Assembly: GCA_020633975.1 (NCBI GenBank) | Contig: JACKCR010000002.1 | Location: forward strand, 682,001-746,000 | DNA length: 64,000 bases | Direction of reading: 5' to 3' | DNA from: Candidatus Eiseniibacteriota bacterium | GTDB taxonomy: Bacteria > Eisenbacteria > RBG-16-71-46 > CAIMUX01 | Shown here: one piece after another, positions 16,627-23,972 of the stretch | Position numbering within the stretch: the stretch's first letter is position 1 | Layout: the number at the start of each line of letters is the position of its first letter | Notes under the pieces: generated by a model | Databases searched by the model: none | Told to the model about the DNA's origin: nothing | The model's input: only the letters and a program-made list of their open reading frames with translations | Position numbers and translations under genes: made by a program

Positions 16627-17994
16627 ATGGAAGTCACGAAGCACGTGTTTCGCGAGTACGACGTCCGTGGAATCGCGGAGACGGAGCTGACGAACGAGTT
16701 CGCCGAGCAGCTCGGCAAGGCGTTCGGTTCGCGCCTCCGGAAGGACGGCGCGAAGAGTGTCGTGATCGGTCGGGACGTACGCGAATCGTCTCCGCGCCTC
16801 GCCCAGAACTTGGGCCGCGGCTTGATGTCGACGGGGCTCGAGGTGATCGACCTCGGCATCATCCCGACTCCCGGCGTCTACTACGGCGTCAACGTGCTGA
16901 ACGGGGACGGGGGCGTCGTCATCACCGGCAGCCACAATCCGATCGAGTTCAACGGGTTCAAGATGCAGGTCGGGAAAGCTTCGATCTACGGAGACGAGAT
17001 CTTGGACCTCGCCCGCCGGATCGAGGAACAGGACTTCGTGACCGGGGAGGGGAGCCGGCGTGAAGTGGACCTCCAGTCTCGGTACGAAGAGATGATCGTG
17101 GAGAAGTGCAAGCCCGCGCGGAAGCTCAAGGTGGTGCTCGACGCCGGTAACGGCGTCGCTGGTCCGACCGCGCGTGCGGTGTTCCATGCGCTCGGGTACG
17201 ACGTCACCGAGCTCTACCTCGAGCCGGACGGCAACTTCCCGAACCACCAACCGGATCCGACCGTCGAGAAGTACATGACGGACCTCAAGGCCAAGGTGCG
17301 CGAGGTCGGCGCCGACGTCGGCTGCGGTTTCGACGGTGACGGAGACCGGATCGGCATCGTCACGGAAGAAGGAAAGCTCCTCTACGGCGACCAGCTCCTC
17401 GCGCTCTTCGCCCGGGACGCGCTGACCCGAGATCCCGGCGCCAAGATCGTGTTCGACGTGAAGTGCTCGAAAGGCCTCGAGGAGGACATCGCGGCCCATG
17501 GCGGCAAGCCGATCATGTGGAAGACCGGCCACTCTCTCACCAAGGCGAAGATGAAGGCGGAGCATGCTCCCGTCGCCGGTGAGATGTCCGGACACATGTT
17601 CTTCAGCCAGGACTTCTTCGGCCACGACGACGCTCTCTACGCGGCCGCCCGATTCGTGGCCATGCTCTCCAAAGGAGACCAGACCGTCTCCCAGATCGTC
17701 GACACGCTTCCCAAGTACGTGAACAGCCCCGAAGTCCGGATCGAGTGCCCGGACGATCGAAAGTTCGCCATCGTGGACGAACTGGCCAAGGAGTTCGCAC
17801 GAGATCACGACGTGATCGACATCGATGGCGCTCGCGTTTCGTTCGAAGACGGTTGGGGACTGGTGAGGCCGTCCAACACGCAGCCCGTGCTCGTGCTTCG
17901 GTTCGAGGCGAAGACGGCAGAGGGGCTCGAGCGCATCTCGAACACCTTCCGGAATGCGCTTTCGCGTTATCCCGAGGTGAGATGGACGGAGTGA
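16627..17994 (+). CDS. Phosphomannomutase/phosphoglucomutase
   Basis: Alpha-D-phosphohexomutase that converts hexose-6-phosphate to hexose-1-phosphate for nucleotide-sugar synthesis. It has 455 residues: the catalytic serine is Ser102 in ITGSHNPIEFNGFK, the metal loop is FDGDGDRIG near residue 236, the sugar loop GEMSGHMFF follows, and the phosphate loop VRPSNTQP is near the end. The second-position residues (GSHNP and GEMSGH) match the AlgC/PMM-PGM branch. CAGGAGGAA just upstream is a strong ribosome site. It probably draws on the hexose phosphates made by the isomerase at 3136. Confidence 0.92.
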   Translation: MEVTKHVFREYDVRGIAETELTNEFAEQLGKAFGSRLRKDGAKSVVIGRDVRESSPRLAQNLGRGLMSTGLEVIDLGIIPTPGVYYGVNVLNGDGGVVITGSHNPIEFNGFKMQVGKASIYGDEILDLARRIEEQDFVTGEGSRREVDLQSRYEEMIVEKCKPARKLKVVLDAGNGVAGPTARAVFHALGYDVTELYLEPDGNFPNHQPDPTVEKYMTDLKAKVREVGADVGCGFDGDGDRIGIVTEEGKLLYGDQLLALFARDALTRDPGAKIVFDVKCSKGLEEDIAAHGGKPIMWKTGHSLTKAKMKAEHAPVAGEMSGHMFFSQDFFGHDDALYAAARFVAMLSKGDQTVSQIVDTLPKYVNSPEVRIECPDDRKFAIVDELAKEFARDHDVIDIDGARVSFEDGWGLVRPSNTQPVLVLRFEAKTAEGLERISNTFRNALSRYPEVRWTE

Positions 17995-18008
17995 CAGGGG
18001 GGAATCGG

Positions 18009-18037
18009 TTGACACTCCAAGGCCCCCTAACTACTCT
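18009..18037 (+). promoter_or_regulatory. Sigma-70-type promoter for the lipoprotein/barrel operon
   Basis: A perfect -35 TTGACA (18009-18014), a 17-base spacer and TACTCT (18032-18037, three of six consensus bases). It leaves an untranslated leader of about 140 bases before the ATG at 18182. Confidence 0.55.
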
Positions 18038-18136
18038 CCCGAGGTGGTCCGGAGGTCTCCTCATACCCACGGATTCGGTCTGCCAGGGGTTGGGTGGCGT
18101 GGCGGGAAAGGGCGAGAGGCGGACGCATGTCCCATC

Positions 18137-18171
18137 GCTCCCTGGACCCGTGCCTCAGTGAAACAGGGAGC
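18137..18171 (+). promoter_or_regulatory. Leader hairpin covering the ribosome site
   Basis: GCTCCCTG (18137-18144) pairs perfectly with CAGGGAGC (18164-18171) around a 19-base loop. The right arm contains GGGAG, the only good Shine-Dalgarno sequence for the ATG at 18182, so folding would hide the ribosome site. Confidence 0.45.
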
Positions 18172-18181
18172 AATCTAGCTG

Positions 18182-19486
18182 ATGACCAACTTTCGGCGGC
18201 TTCCGGCAGCCGTAGCGGGTGCAGGACTACCTGTCATGGTTTTGCTGTGCCTGATCGGGCTTGCCATCCTGCCCGCGTGCCAGAACACCGACGACGTGAT
18301 GAAGCCTGGAGAATCGGACGCGCAAACCCTTTATGCGGTGTACGTTCCGGACAGCATCTTCGTCGACAATCCTATCGAACTGAACGGGGAGATGCTCGAA
18401 CGCGAGTGGGGCGGACCTCTCGACGCGGACCTTCCTTTCCACCAGATTCGGGTGAGTGGCGAGAACGGCGAGGGTGACGTAGGCACCCCGGCGTACGTCG
18501 CGATGAAGTGCATCTACACCGACTCTGACATCTACTTTCTGATCCGTTGGACGGATCCGGGGCCGACGGTGTTCGACGAGCCTTTGGTCTACGTCGGTCC
18601 GGATTACGATCCCGAGCTCGAGGACTGCAGCTTCTCGCTCATCGACCCGGCCAACTGGTTCCACCTGACCGACGTCCAGGAGGACAAGCTCGTCGTCCAG
18701 TTCGACATTCCGGACGTGGAGGGTGCCTCCGCCGGCCGAAGGGATGTGTGGGAGTGGCTCGCCGCGCGAGGTGACGTGCCGTTCCGGACCTACAACGACG
18801 ATGAGGATCCACGGTTCCCGAAGCGCGGCTTCCCTGGGTACCTGGAGGACGCGATCTACGATCCTGCGTTCGGCCAGTTCTTCGATCCGGGAACGTCCGT
18901 CTGGCGAAGGAACTACTCCGTCGATTCCTTCGTTCCGACCTTCGTGTACCGGGAGTCGAACGATCCGTTCTTCGAGCCACCGGACGGCGACGAGTGCCGT
19001 AACGGCTTCGGCGGTGAGTGCCGGCAGAACAACGGACTGCCGTTCTACTTCCTCTGGCGCGAGGATCCGAACGCGAACGTCGACCACTTCGCCGAGTGCG
19101 ACACGACGAACTTCTTCCCGGTCTCCGCACTGAACGACGAGGGGTTCGATCGGATCCCGGGCACGGACGGAGACGAGCCTCGCTATTGGCGTACGTTCGA
19201 CCTCGTCAGCAGCTACTGGTACACCTACCCTGAGGGCAGCCGGGCCGACGTGCGCGGCAAGGCGGTTTGGGTGGATGGAGTCTGGACTCTGGAGGTCGGT
19301 CGCCCGCTCCGTACCGGGGACACGGCGAACGATCTCGCAATCCAGGGCCTCACGGGTGAGACGATCGACTTCACACTCCAGGTCTACAACGCTTCCGAGG
19401 ACGAGTTCAAAGGCTCTGGGCCCCAGGTGCTCCATCTGGCCGGCCCGCGGGTCACTGGCAACAGGCGGCCGGGGGAGGAGTCGTGA
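18182..19486 (+). CDS. Lipoprotein with ethylbenzene-dehydrogenase-type haem-binding domain
   Basis: A 434-residue exported protein. A long hydrophobic N-terminus ends in AILPAC, giving lipidated Cys33. The body resembles the EB_dh family (gamma subunits of ethylbenzene and DMSO-type dehydrogenases that bind haem b): a strand IYTDSDIYFLIRWTDP, later DVWEWLAARG, and near the end GVWTLEVGRPLRTGD followed by IDFTLQVYNAS. There is no CXXCH, so any haem would be non-covalent. The similarity is read by eye and not profile-tested. The next gene, an outer-membrane barrel, starts at the stop codon, so the two probably work together at the outer membrane. Confidence 0.65.
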   Translation: MTNFRRLPAAVAGAGLPVMVLLCLIGLAILPACQNTDDVMKPGESDAQTLYAVYVPDSIFVDNPIELNGEMLEREWGGPLDADLPFHQIRVSGENGEGDVGTPAYVAMKCIYTDSDIYFLIRWTDPGPTVFDEPLVYVGPDYDPELEDCSFSLIDPANWFHLTDVQEDKLVVQFDIPDVEGASAGRRDVWEWLAARGDVPFRTYNDDEDPRFPKRGFPGYLEDAIYDPAFGQFFDPGTSVWRRNYSVDSFVPTFVYRESNDPFFEPPDGDECRNGFGGECRQNNGLPFYFLWREDPNANVDHFAECDTTNFFPVSALNDEGFDRIPGTDGDEPRYWRTFDLVSSYWYTYPEGSRADVRGKAVWVDGVWTLEVGRPLRTGDTANDLAIQGLTGETIDFTLQVYNASEDEFKGSGPQVLHLAGPRVTGNRRPGEES

Positions 19487-20967
19487 TGCGCGTTTCGATT
19501 CGATCCTACCTGGCGGTCCTTCCGCTGGCCCTTCTCGCCACGCTGGCTCCGGATGCGAGCGCGCAGTACCTCGAGTACCGGGCCGACGAACTCGGCGTGC
19601 CGGTCGATCCCGCTGCGCGTGGGATCCGGCTCTTGGCCATGGGGGGAATGCGTTTCACCATTCCCGACGAGAACAACGAAATCACCCTGTCGGACTTCGG
19701 ACAGAACATCGCTGGGATTGCGTCGGACAAGGACGGATGGAGCGTGGAGTCGTGGTTCTCCCGCAGTCGAACCGTCGATGAGTCCTCTCGCCTCGTCGGC
19801 GATGAGACCCTGCGTGATCGTCTCGCCCTCACTTCCGAAGTCATGAACAACCGGGTGATCTACCGGAACGGTTCGGGACGTGCGGTCGGCAGCTCGTTCC
19901 AGTGGGTCGCGCACAGCACCTCGGATCGGTACGGCGATCGTTCGAAGATCCGCGGTCCGCTCCTCCAGGCGTTCTGGAACGAGTCGATCGGTGACCTCGC
20001 TCTCGGGCTCAGTCTGCAGCGCTGGACGGACCGTCAGAGTCTCGTCTCGCCGGACGTCTTCTCGATCCAACATCGGTCGGACGTGTTCGGCTGGACCGTC
20101 GCCGGTTCGTATCCGGTGGCGTTCCTCGAACTCGGCGCGCAGGCAACGATCGAGCGTGTCACCATCGAGGGATCCAGCCGCGACGCCTCTGGCTTCCACC
20201 AGGACGACCTCGAGTGGCTCCGGCCGACGAAGAAGTTCCGGTTCAGTGCGTTCCTCCCGAACGGTGGAGACCTCGAACTCGGAGTGAACCTCTCCACGTT
20301 CACGCTCGACGGAGCCGAAGAAGCGAACATCAGCTGGTCCCGACAGTTCCCCGGGAACCCTGGCGGCTTCCAGTTCGACCGGAAGGTCCCGACCTTCGAG
20401 GAAGAGGAGAGCGGGACTCGGATCGAGGCTCGTGCGCTCTACTGGCTGGGCTGGGCCCCGCGGGTGTCTGGATTCGTCGCTCACGAGTCCCGGAGTTCCG
20501 ACGTCACGGAGAGCCCGAACTTCATCGGCTCGAGGCGTCAGGGAAGCCTGGATCGGTCTCGGAACGAGATCGGTGGAGGACTCGGCACGTCGCTTTTCGA
20601 CGAGGAGCTGACGCTCGCGGTCGAGGGGATGGGGATCTTCACCACCGACGATACCGTGGACCTCTACGGCGCGAAGGCGCAAACGAAGGCGCGTGACGTC
20701 TCCGGACGCGTGGGATTCGAGTGGTTCACTCGCCCGGACTTCATCCTCCGAGGCGGCTACGAGCGGCTCTTGCTCGATTCGGACGTCGATGGTCCGTTCA
20801 CCTTGCAGACCGGACAGGCGGCTTCGGTCGGGTTCGGTTGGGTGCCGAAGGGCGCTACGTACGTTCTAGACGGCTTGTTCCGTTACGTCGATCGAACCCC
20901 GGACGAAACCGGGGGAGAGGAACGAGACGGTTTCGAGCTGGCGGTCTACGGTAGACTGCTCTTCTAA
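19486..20967 (+). CDS. Outer-membrane beta-barrel protein, function unknown
   Basis: A 493-residue protein with a signal peptide (ends DASAQY) and a body of alternating hydrophobic/polar strands finishing in an aromatic residue (GRLLF), as expected for an outer-membrane barrel. Repeated strand-turn units such as FELAVYGRLLF and VSGRVGFEWF, and Asp/Gly-rich turns, are visible. There is no CXXCH or other cofactor motif. It starts at ATG 19486 (an alternative GTG at 19483) after GGGGGAGG, overlapping the lipoprotein stop by one base, so it is co-translated with it. No named family was recognised. Confidence 0.75.
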   Translation: MRVSIRSYLAVLPLALLATLAPDASAQYLEYRADELGVPVDPAARGIRLLAMGGMRFTIPDENNEITLSDFGQNIAGIASDKDGWSVESWFSRSRTVDESSRLVGDETLRDRLALTSEVMNNRVIYRNGSGRAVGSSFQWVAHSTSDRYGDRSKIRGPLLQAFWNESIGDLALGLSLQRWTDRQSLVSPDVFSIQHRSDVFGWTVAGSYPVAFLELGAQATIERVTIEGSSRDASGFHQDDLEWLRPTKKFRFSAFLPNGGDLELGVNLSTFTLDGAEEANISWSRQFPGNPGGFQFDRKVPTFEEEESGTRIEARALYWLGWAPRVSGFVAHESRSSDVTESPNFIGSRRQGSLDRSRNEIGGGLGTSLFDEELTLAVEGMGIFTTDDTVDLYGAKAQTKARDVSGRVGFEWFTRPDFILRGGYERLLLDSDVDGPFTLQTGQAASVGFGWVPKGATYVLDGLFRYVDRTPDETGGEERDGFELAVYGRLLF

Positions 20968-21207
20968 GCGTGTAGAGCATGGTCATGTCTGACATCTTCC
21001 ATCGCCACGGTTTCCGGGCCGGATCGCGCGCAACCGGCATGCGCACCGGCCAAAGTGGACCAGGATGTATGGGAAATGTTTGACTTCTCGGGAAATGTGC
21101 CGATAACATCCGCGTGGGCCTTTAGGCCTTCACGAAAAGACAATAGCGCGGTCGATGCTTGCCGGGGGCAGAGACCAGGAAACGGCTCGGGGAAGGAGCT
21201 CTCTCCA
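20968..21207 (+). promoter_or_regulatory. Intergenic control region with promoter and direct repeat
   Basis: A -35 TTGACT (21080-21085), a 16-base spacer and -10 GATAAC (21102-21107) form a credible promoter about 100 bases before the TonB receptor. The nonamer GGGAAATGT occurs at 21071-21079 and again at 21090-21098, flanking and overlapping the promoter at a 19-base spacing, which is the geometry of an operator pair. GGAAGGAG at 21191-21198 is the ribosome site. No gene was seen here. Confidence 0.5.
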
Positions 21208-23907
21208 ATGCGCAGACCCATCATGATCCCGGCGGTACGCCTGTGGGCGCTCCTTGCCGTGTTCTTGTTCGCGGCGACCGCCTCGGCCCAGAGCCCTCTG
21301 GGTGGCCAAGGTACGATCTCCGGCAAAGTCGTCGATCAAAGCGGCAAGCCCGTGCCCTACGCGAGCGTCGTTCTGGTCGGGACCCAATGGGGTGGAATGT
21401 CCGTCGACGACGGTTCGTTCACGATCGTGAACATCCCCGCCGGTACGTACACGATGAAGGCCCTGATCATCGGCTACACCGAGGATCAGAAGGACGGCAT
21501 CACGGTCATCCCGAACCAGACTGCCACCGTCAACTTCTCCGTCGCGGAAACGACGCTCGGCTCTCTCAACGAGGTCGAGATCACCGCGCAGAAGGAGAAG
21601 ATCGACATCAAGAGCACGGACACGTCTCACGAGATCGACAGCAAGGATCTCGAGAGCCTTCCCGTGAACGAGATCTCGGAGGCCATCGGCCTCAAGGCCG
21701 GAGTCATCGCAAAGGGAGGAGAGCTCCACTTCCGCGGCGGTCGATCCGGTGAGGTCAACATCATGGTCGACGGTGTCGCCGTGAAGGACCCGCTGCTCGG
21801 CGCCGGAGCCGCTCCGGCCACGCTCGCCGTCGAAGCGACCGAGACGATCATGGGCGGACTCGATGCCGAGTTCGGAAATGCGCAGTCCGGCGTCATCAAC
21901 TACACGACGAAGGAAGGTGGGCGCGAGTTCGAGGGTCAGCTCTACTACATGACCGACGACTACGGCCAGCCGGACAACACCTACGACAACCTCGACCGCG
22001 TCTTCTTGGGCGTCGGTGGTCCGAGCCCGGTCCGGAACCTCAGCTACTATGCGTCGGTGGAGGGGACCTTCGCGGATGCATACCCGGCCACCCCGCGCGA
22101 CCGCGGACGGACGCGCATCCTCAACTTCATCTCCGTCGGCGACCGGAAGTCGAACTCGGTTCGGCTCCAGTCGAAGCTCGCCTTCAAGCCGGGCCCGAAC
22201 TACAAGCTGACGGGTGAGTTCATCTTCAACAACACTCGGTCCGAGACCTACTACCACATGTGGAGCCGGGTCGGGTACGTCCAGACCTTCCGGGACACCA
22301 CCCAGACTGGTGACGTCGTCATCCGTCACGGCCGTTGGGCGCCGACCCAGGTGGACGAGACCTACGAGTACTACAACCCGGCGAACCACACGCCGACCAA
22401 CATCGACCGGTTCAACCAGATGAAGTTCGTCTGGAACCACACGATCGACGAGTCCGCGTTCTACAACATCAAGATGGGGCGCAACTTCTTCTATAGCGAC
22501 CGTCGCGTCTCCAACAAGACCGCCTGGGAGTACCTGGGCGAGCGCGAGCGGGACCTCTGGTACGACTACTTCGAGCGGGAGACCGAGCCGTTCTTCGTCA
22601 TCTCGGGCGACTACCCGACGCTCTCGCACCGGGAGACCATCGTCTACACGGTGAAGAGCGACTTCACGAAGAAGTACAAGAACCACACGATCAAGACCGG
22701 TGTCGAAGCCAGCTACAACGACATGAAGTACTTCCAGGTCGATCGTCCCTACAACACGAACGCGGCCCAGGAGATCGGCGGAACCCGGACGCGGTACCAC
22801 TACTTCAACCCCGAAGGTGCCTACTACCTGCAGGATCGGTGGGAGCACGAAGGGATGGTTCTGAACGTCGGTCTCCGGTACGACGTGTTCTCCGTCGGCG
22901 AGCAGCTGTCGATCGTCAATGTGGACGATCCGGTGAAGCAGCAGATCTCGCCCCGGGTCGGAATCGCGTACCCGATCTCGGACCGAGATGCCTTCTCGTT
23001 CCACTACGGTCGCTTCTACCAGATCCCGGACCGTCAGTACCTCTTCGACAACCAGGATGCGTATGACGGTCGTGTTCGTGGAAACCCAAACCTGACGAAC
23101 GAGACGAACGTCGCCTACCAGGCCGGTATCCAGCACCTCTTCAGCGACAACGTCTCGGGGCTCTTCTCGGTCTACTACAAGGACATCTTCGGACTGATCT
23201 CGACGGATAGCGCCGTCGGCTACGGTCAGGTGTCCGCAACGAACCAATGGGTCAACAAGGACTACGCGTCCGCACGCGGGTTCGAGGCGACTCTCGCTCG
23301 GAGCTTCGCGAACGGCTTTGGCGGTGAGCTCAACTACGGCTTCGGGGTCGCGACCGGTGTCGCCTCGGACCCGAACGCAAACGCGGTCGGGAACCTGACC
23401 TACAAGCCGATCTCGGAGCAGGCGCTCGACTGGGACGTTCGCCACACCTTCAGCGTGCAGGCGAGCTTCGCCGACATCGGCAGCTGGAACGCGTCGTTCA
23501 TCTGGCAGTACGAGAGCGGCTTCCCATACACGCCGGAGAGCCGGGACACCCGCGAGCTGCAGCCGGAGAACACGAACTCGCGTCGCCTCCCGAGCACGAC
23601 GTCCCTCGACATCCAGGCGCAGAAGTACTACCAGCTCTGGGGACAGCAGTTCAAAGTCTTCCTCCAGAGTCGGAACGTCCTCGATGCGAAGAACATCACG
23701 AACCTGAGCCCGGGCAACTGGCCCGCGCCCCCGGGGTCGATCGGCAACGACTACGCCATCTACTACACCGAGACCGGGCAGGGCGGCGGCGCCTACGTCG
23801 GGGACGACAACAACGGTGACGGAGTCGGTGACTGGGTGCCGCTGAACGACCCACGAGTCTTCGGAGACCCTCGTAGCATCAAGCTCGGAGTCCAACTCGA
23901 CTTCTGA
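21208..23907 (+). CDS. TonB-dependent receptor with carboxypeptidase-like N-terminal domain
   Basis: An 899-residue outer-membrane receptor. The signal peptide ends ATASAQ. Next is a carboxypeptidase-regulatory-like Ig domain (about 32-110: GTISGKVVDQSGKPVPYASV ... VDDGSFTIVNIPAGTYTM), then a plug with GGELHFRGGRSGEVNIMVDG and IMGGLDAEFGNAQSGVINY, and a large barrel with Tyr/Asn-rich strands ending KLGVQLDF. This SusC/Oar-like layout is typical of the FCB phyla; the substrate is unknown. No vitamin or iron riboswitch was recognised upstream. Asn and Tyr are encoded almost only by AAC and TAC, suggesting high expression. Confidence 0.9.
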   Translation: MRRPIMIPAVRLWALLAVFLFAATASAQSPLGGQGTISGKVVDQSGKPVPYASVVLVGTQWGGMSVDDGSFTIVNIPAGTYTMKALIIGYTEDQKDGITVIPNQTATVNFSVAETTLGSLNEVEITAQKEKIDIKSTDTSHEIDSKDLESLPVNEISEAIGLKAGVIAKGGELHFRGGRSGEVNIMVDGVAVKDPLLGAGAAPATLAVEATETIMGGLDAEFGNAQSGVINYTTKEGGREFEGQLYYMTDDYGQPDNTYDNLDRVFLGVGGPSPVRNLSYYASVEGTFADAYPATPRDRGRTRILNFISVGDRKSNSVRLQSKLAFKPGPNYKLTGEFIFNNTRSETYYHMWSRVGYVQTFRDTTQTGDVVIRHGRWAPTQVDETYEYYNPANHTPTNIDRFNQMKFVWNHTIDESAFYNIKMGRNFFYSDRRVSNKTAWEYLGERERDLWYDYFERETEPFFVISGDYPTLSHRETIVYTVKSDFTKKYKNHTIKTGVEASYNDMKYFQVDRPYNTNAAQEIGGTRTRYHYFNPEGAYYLQDRWEHEGMVLNVGLRYDVFSVGEQLSIVNVDDPVKQQISPRVGIAYPISDRDAFSFHYGRFYQIPDRQYLFDNQDAYDGRVRGNPNLTNETNVAYQAGIQHLFSDNVSGLFSVYYKDIFGLISTDSAVGYGQVSATNQWVNKDYASARGFEATLARSFANGFGGELNYGFGVATGVASDPNANAVGNLTYKPISEQALDWDVRHTFSVQASFADIGSWNASFIWQYESGFPYTPESRDTRELQPENTNSRRLPSTTSLDIQAQKYYQLWGQQFKVFLQSRNVLDAKNITNLSPGNWPAPPGSIGNDYAIYYTETGQGGGAYVGDDNNGDGVGDWVPLNDPRVFGDPRSIKLGVQLDF

Positions 23908-23972
23908 TCGCATTGGAATGGAAGGGGAGTTCCTTCGGGGTTGGAACTCCTCGGACAAGGAGAAGGGGAGAC

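Noticed and set aside
13504-18015. Very long open frame on the - strand (about 1500 codons) opposite polA, coaE, prfB and the mutase
   Set aside because: It is the antisense shadow of GC-rich codons; its translation is rich in Arg/His/Val-Asp runs, shows no family motif, and the + strand genes are certain.
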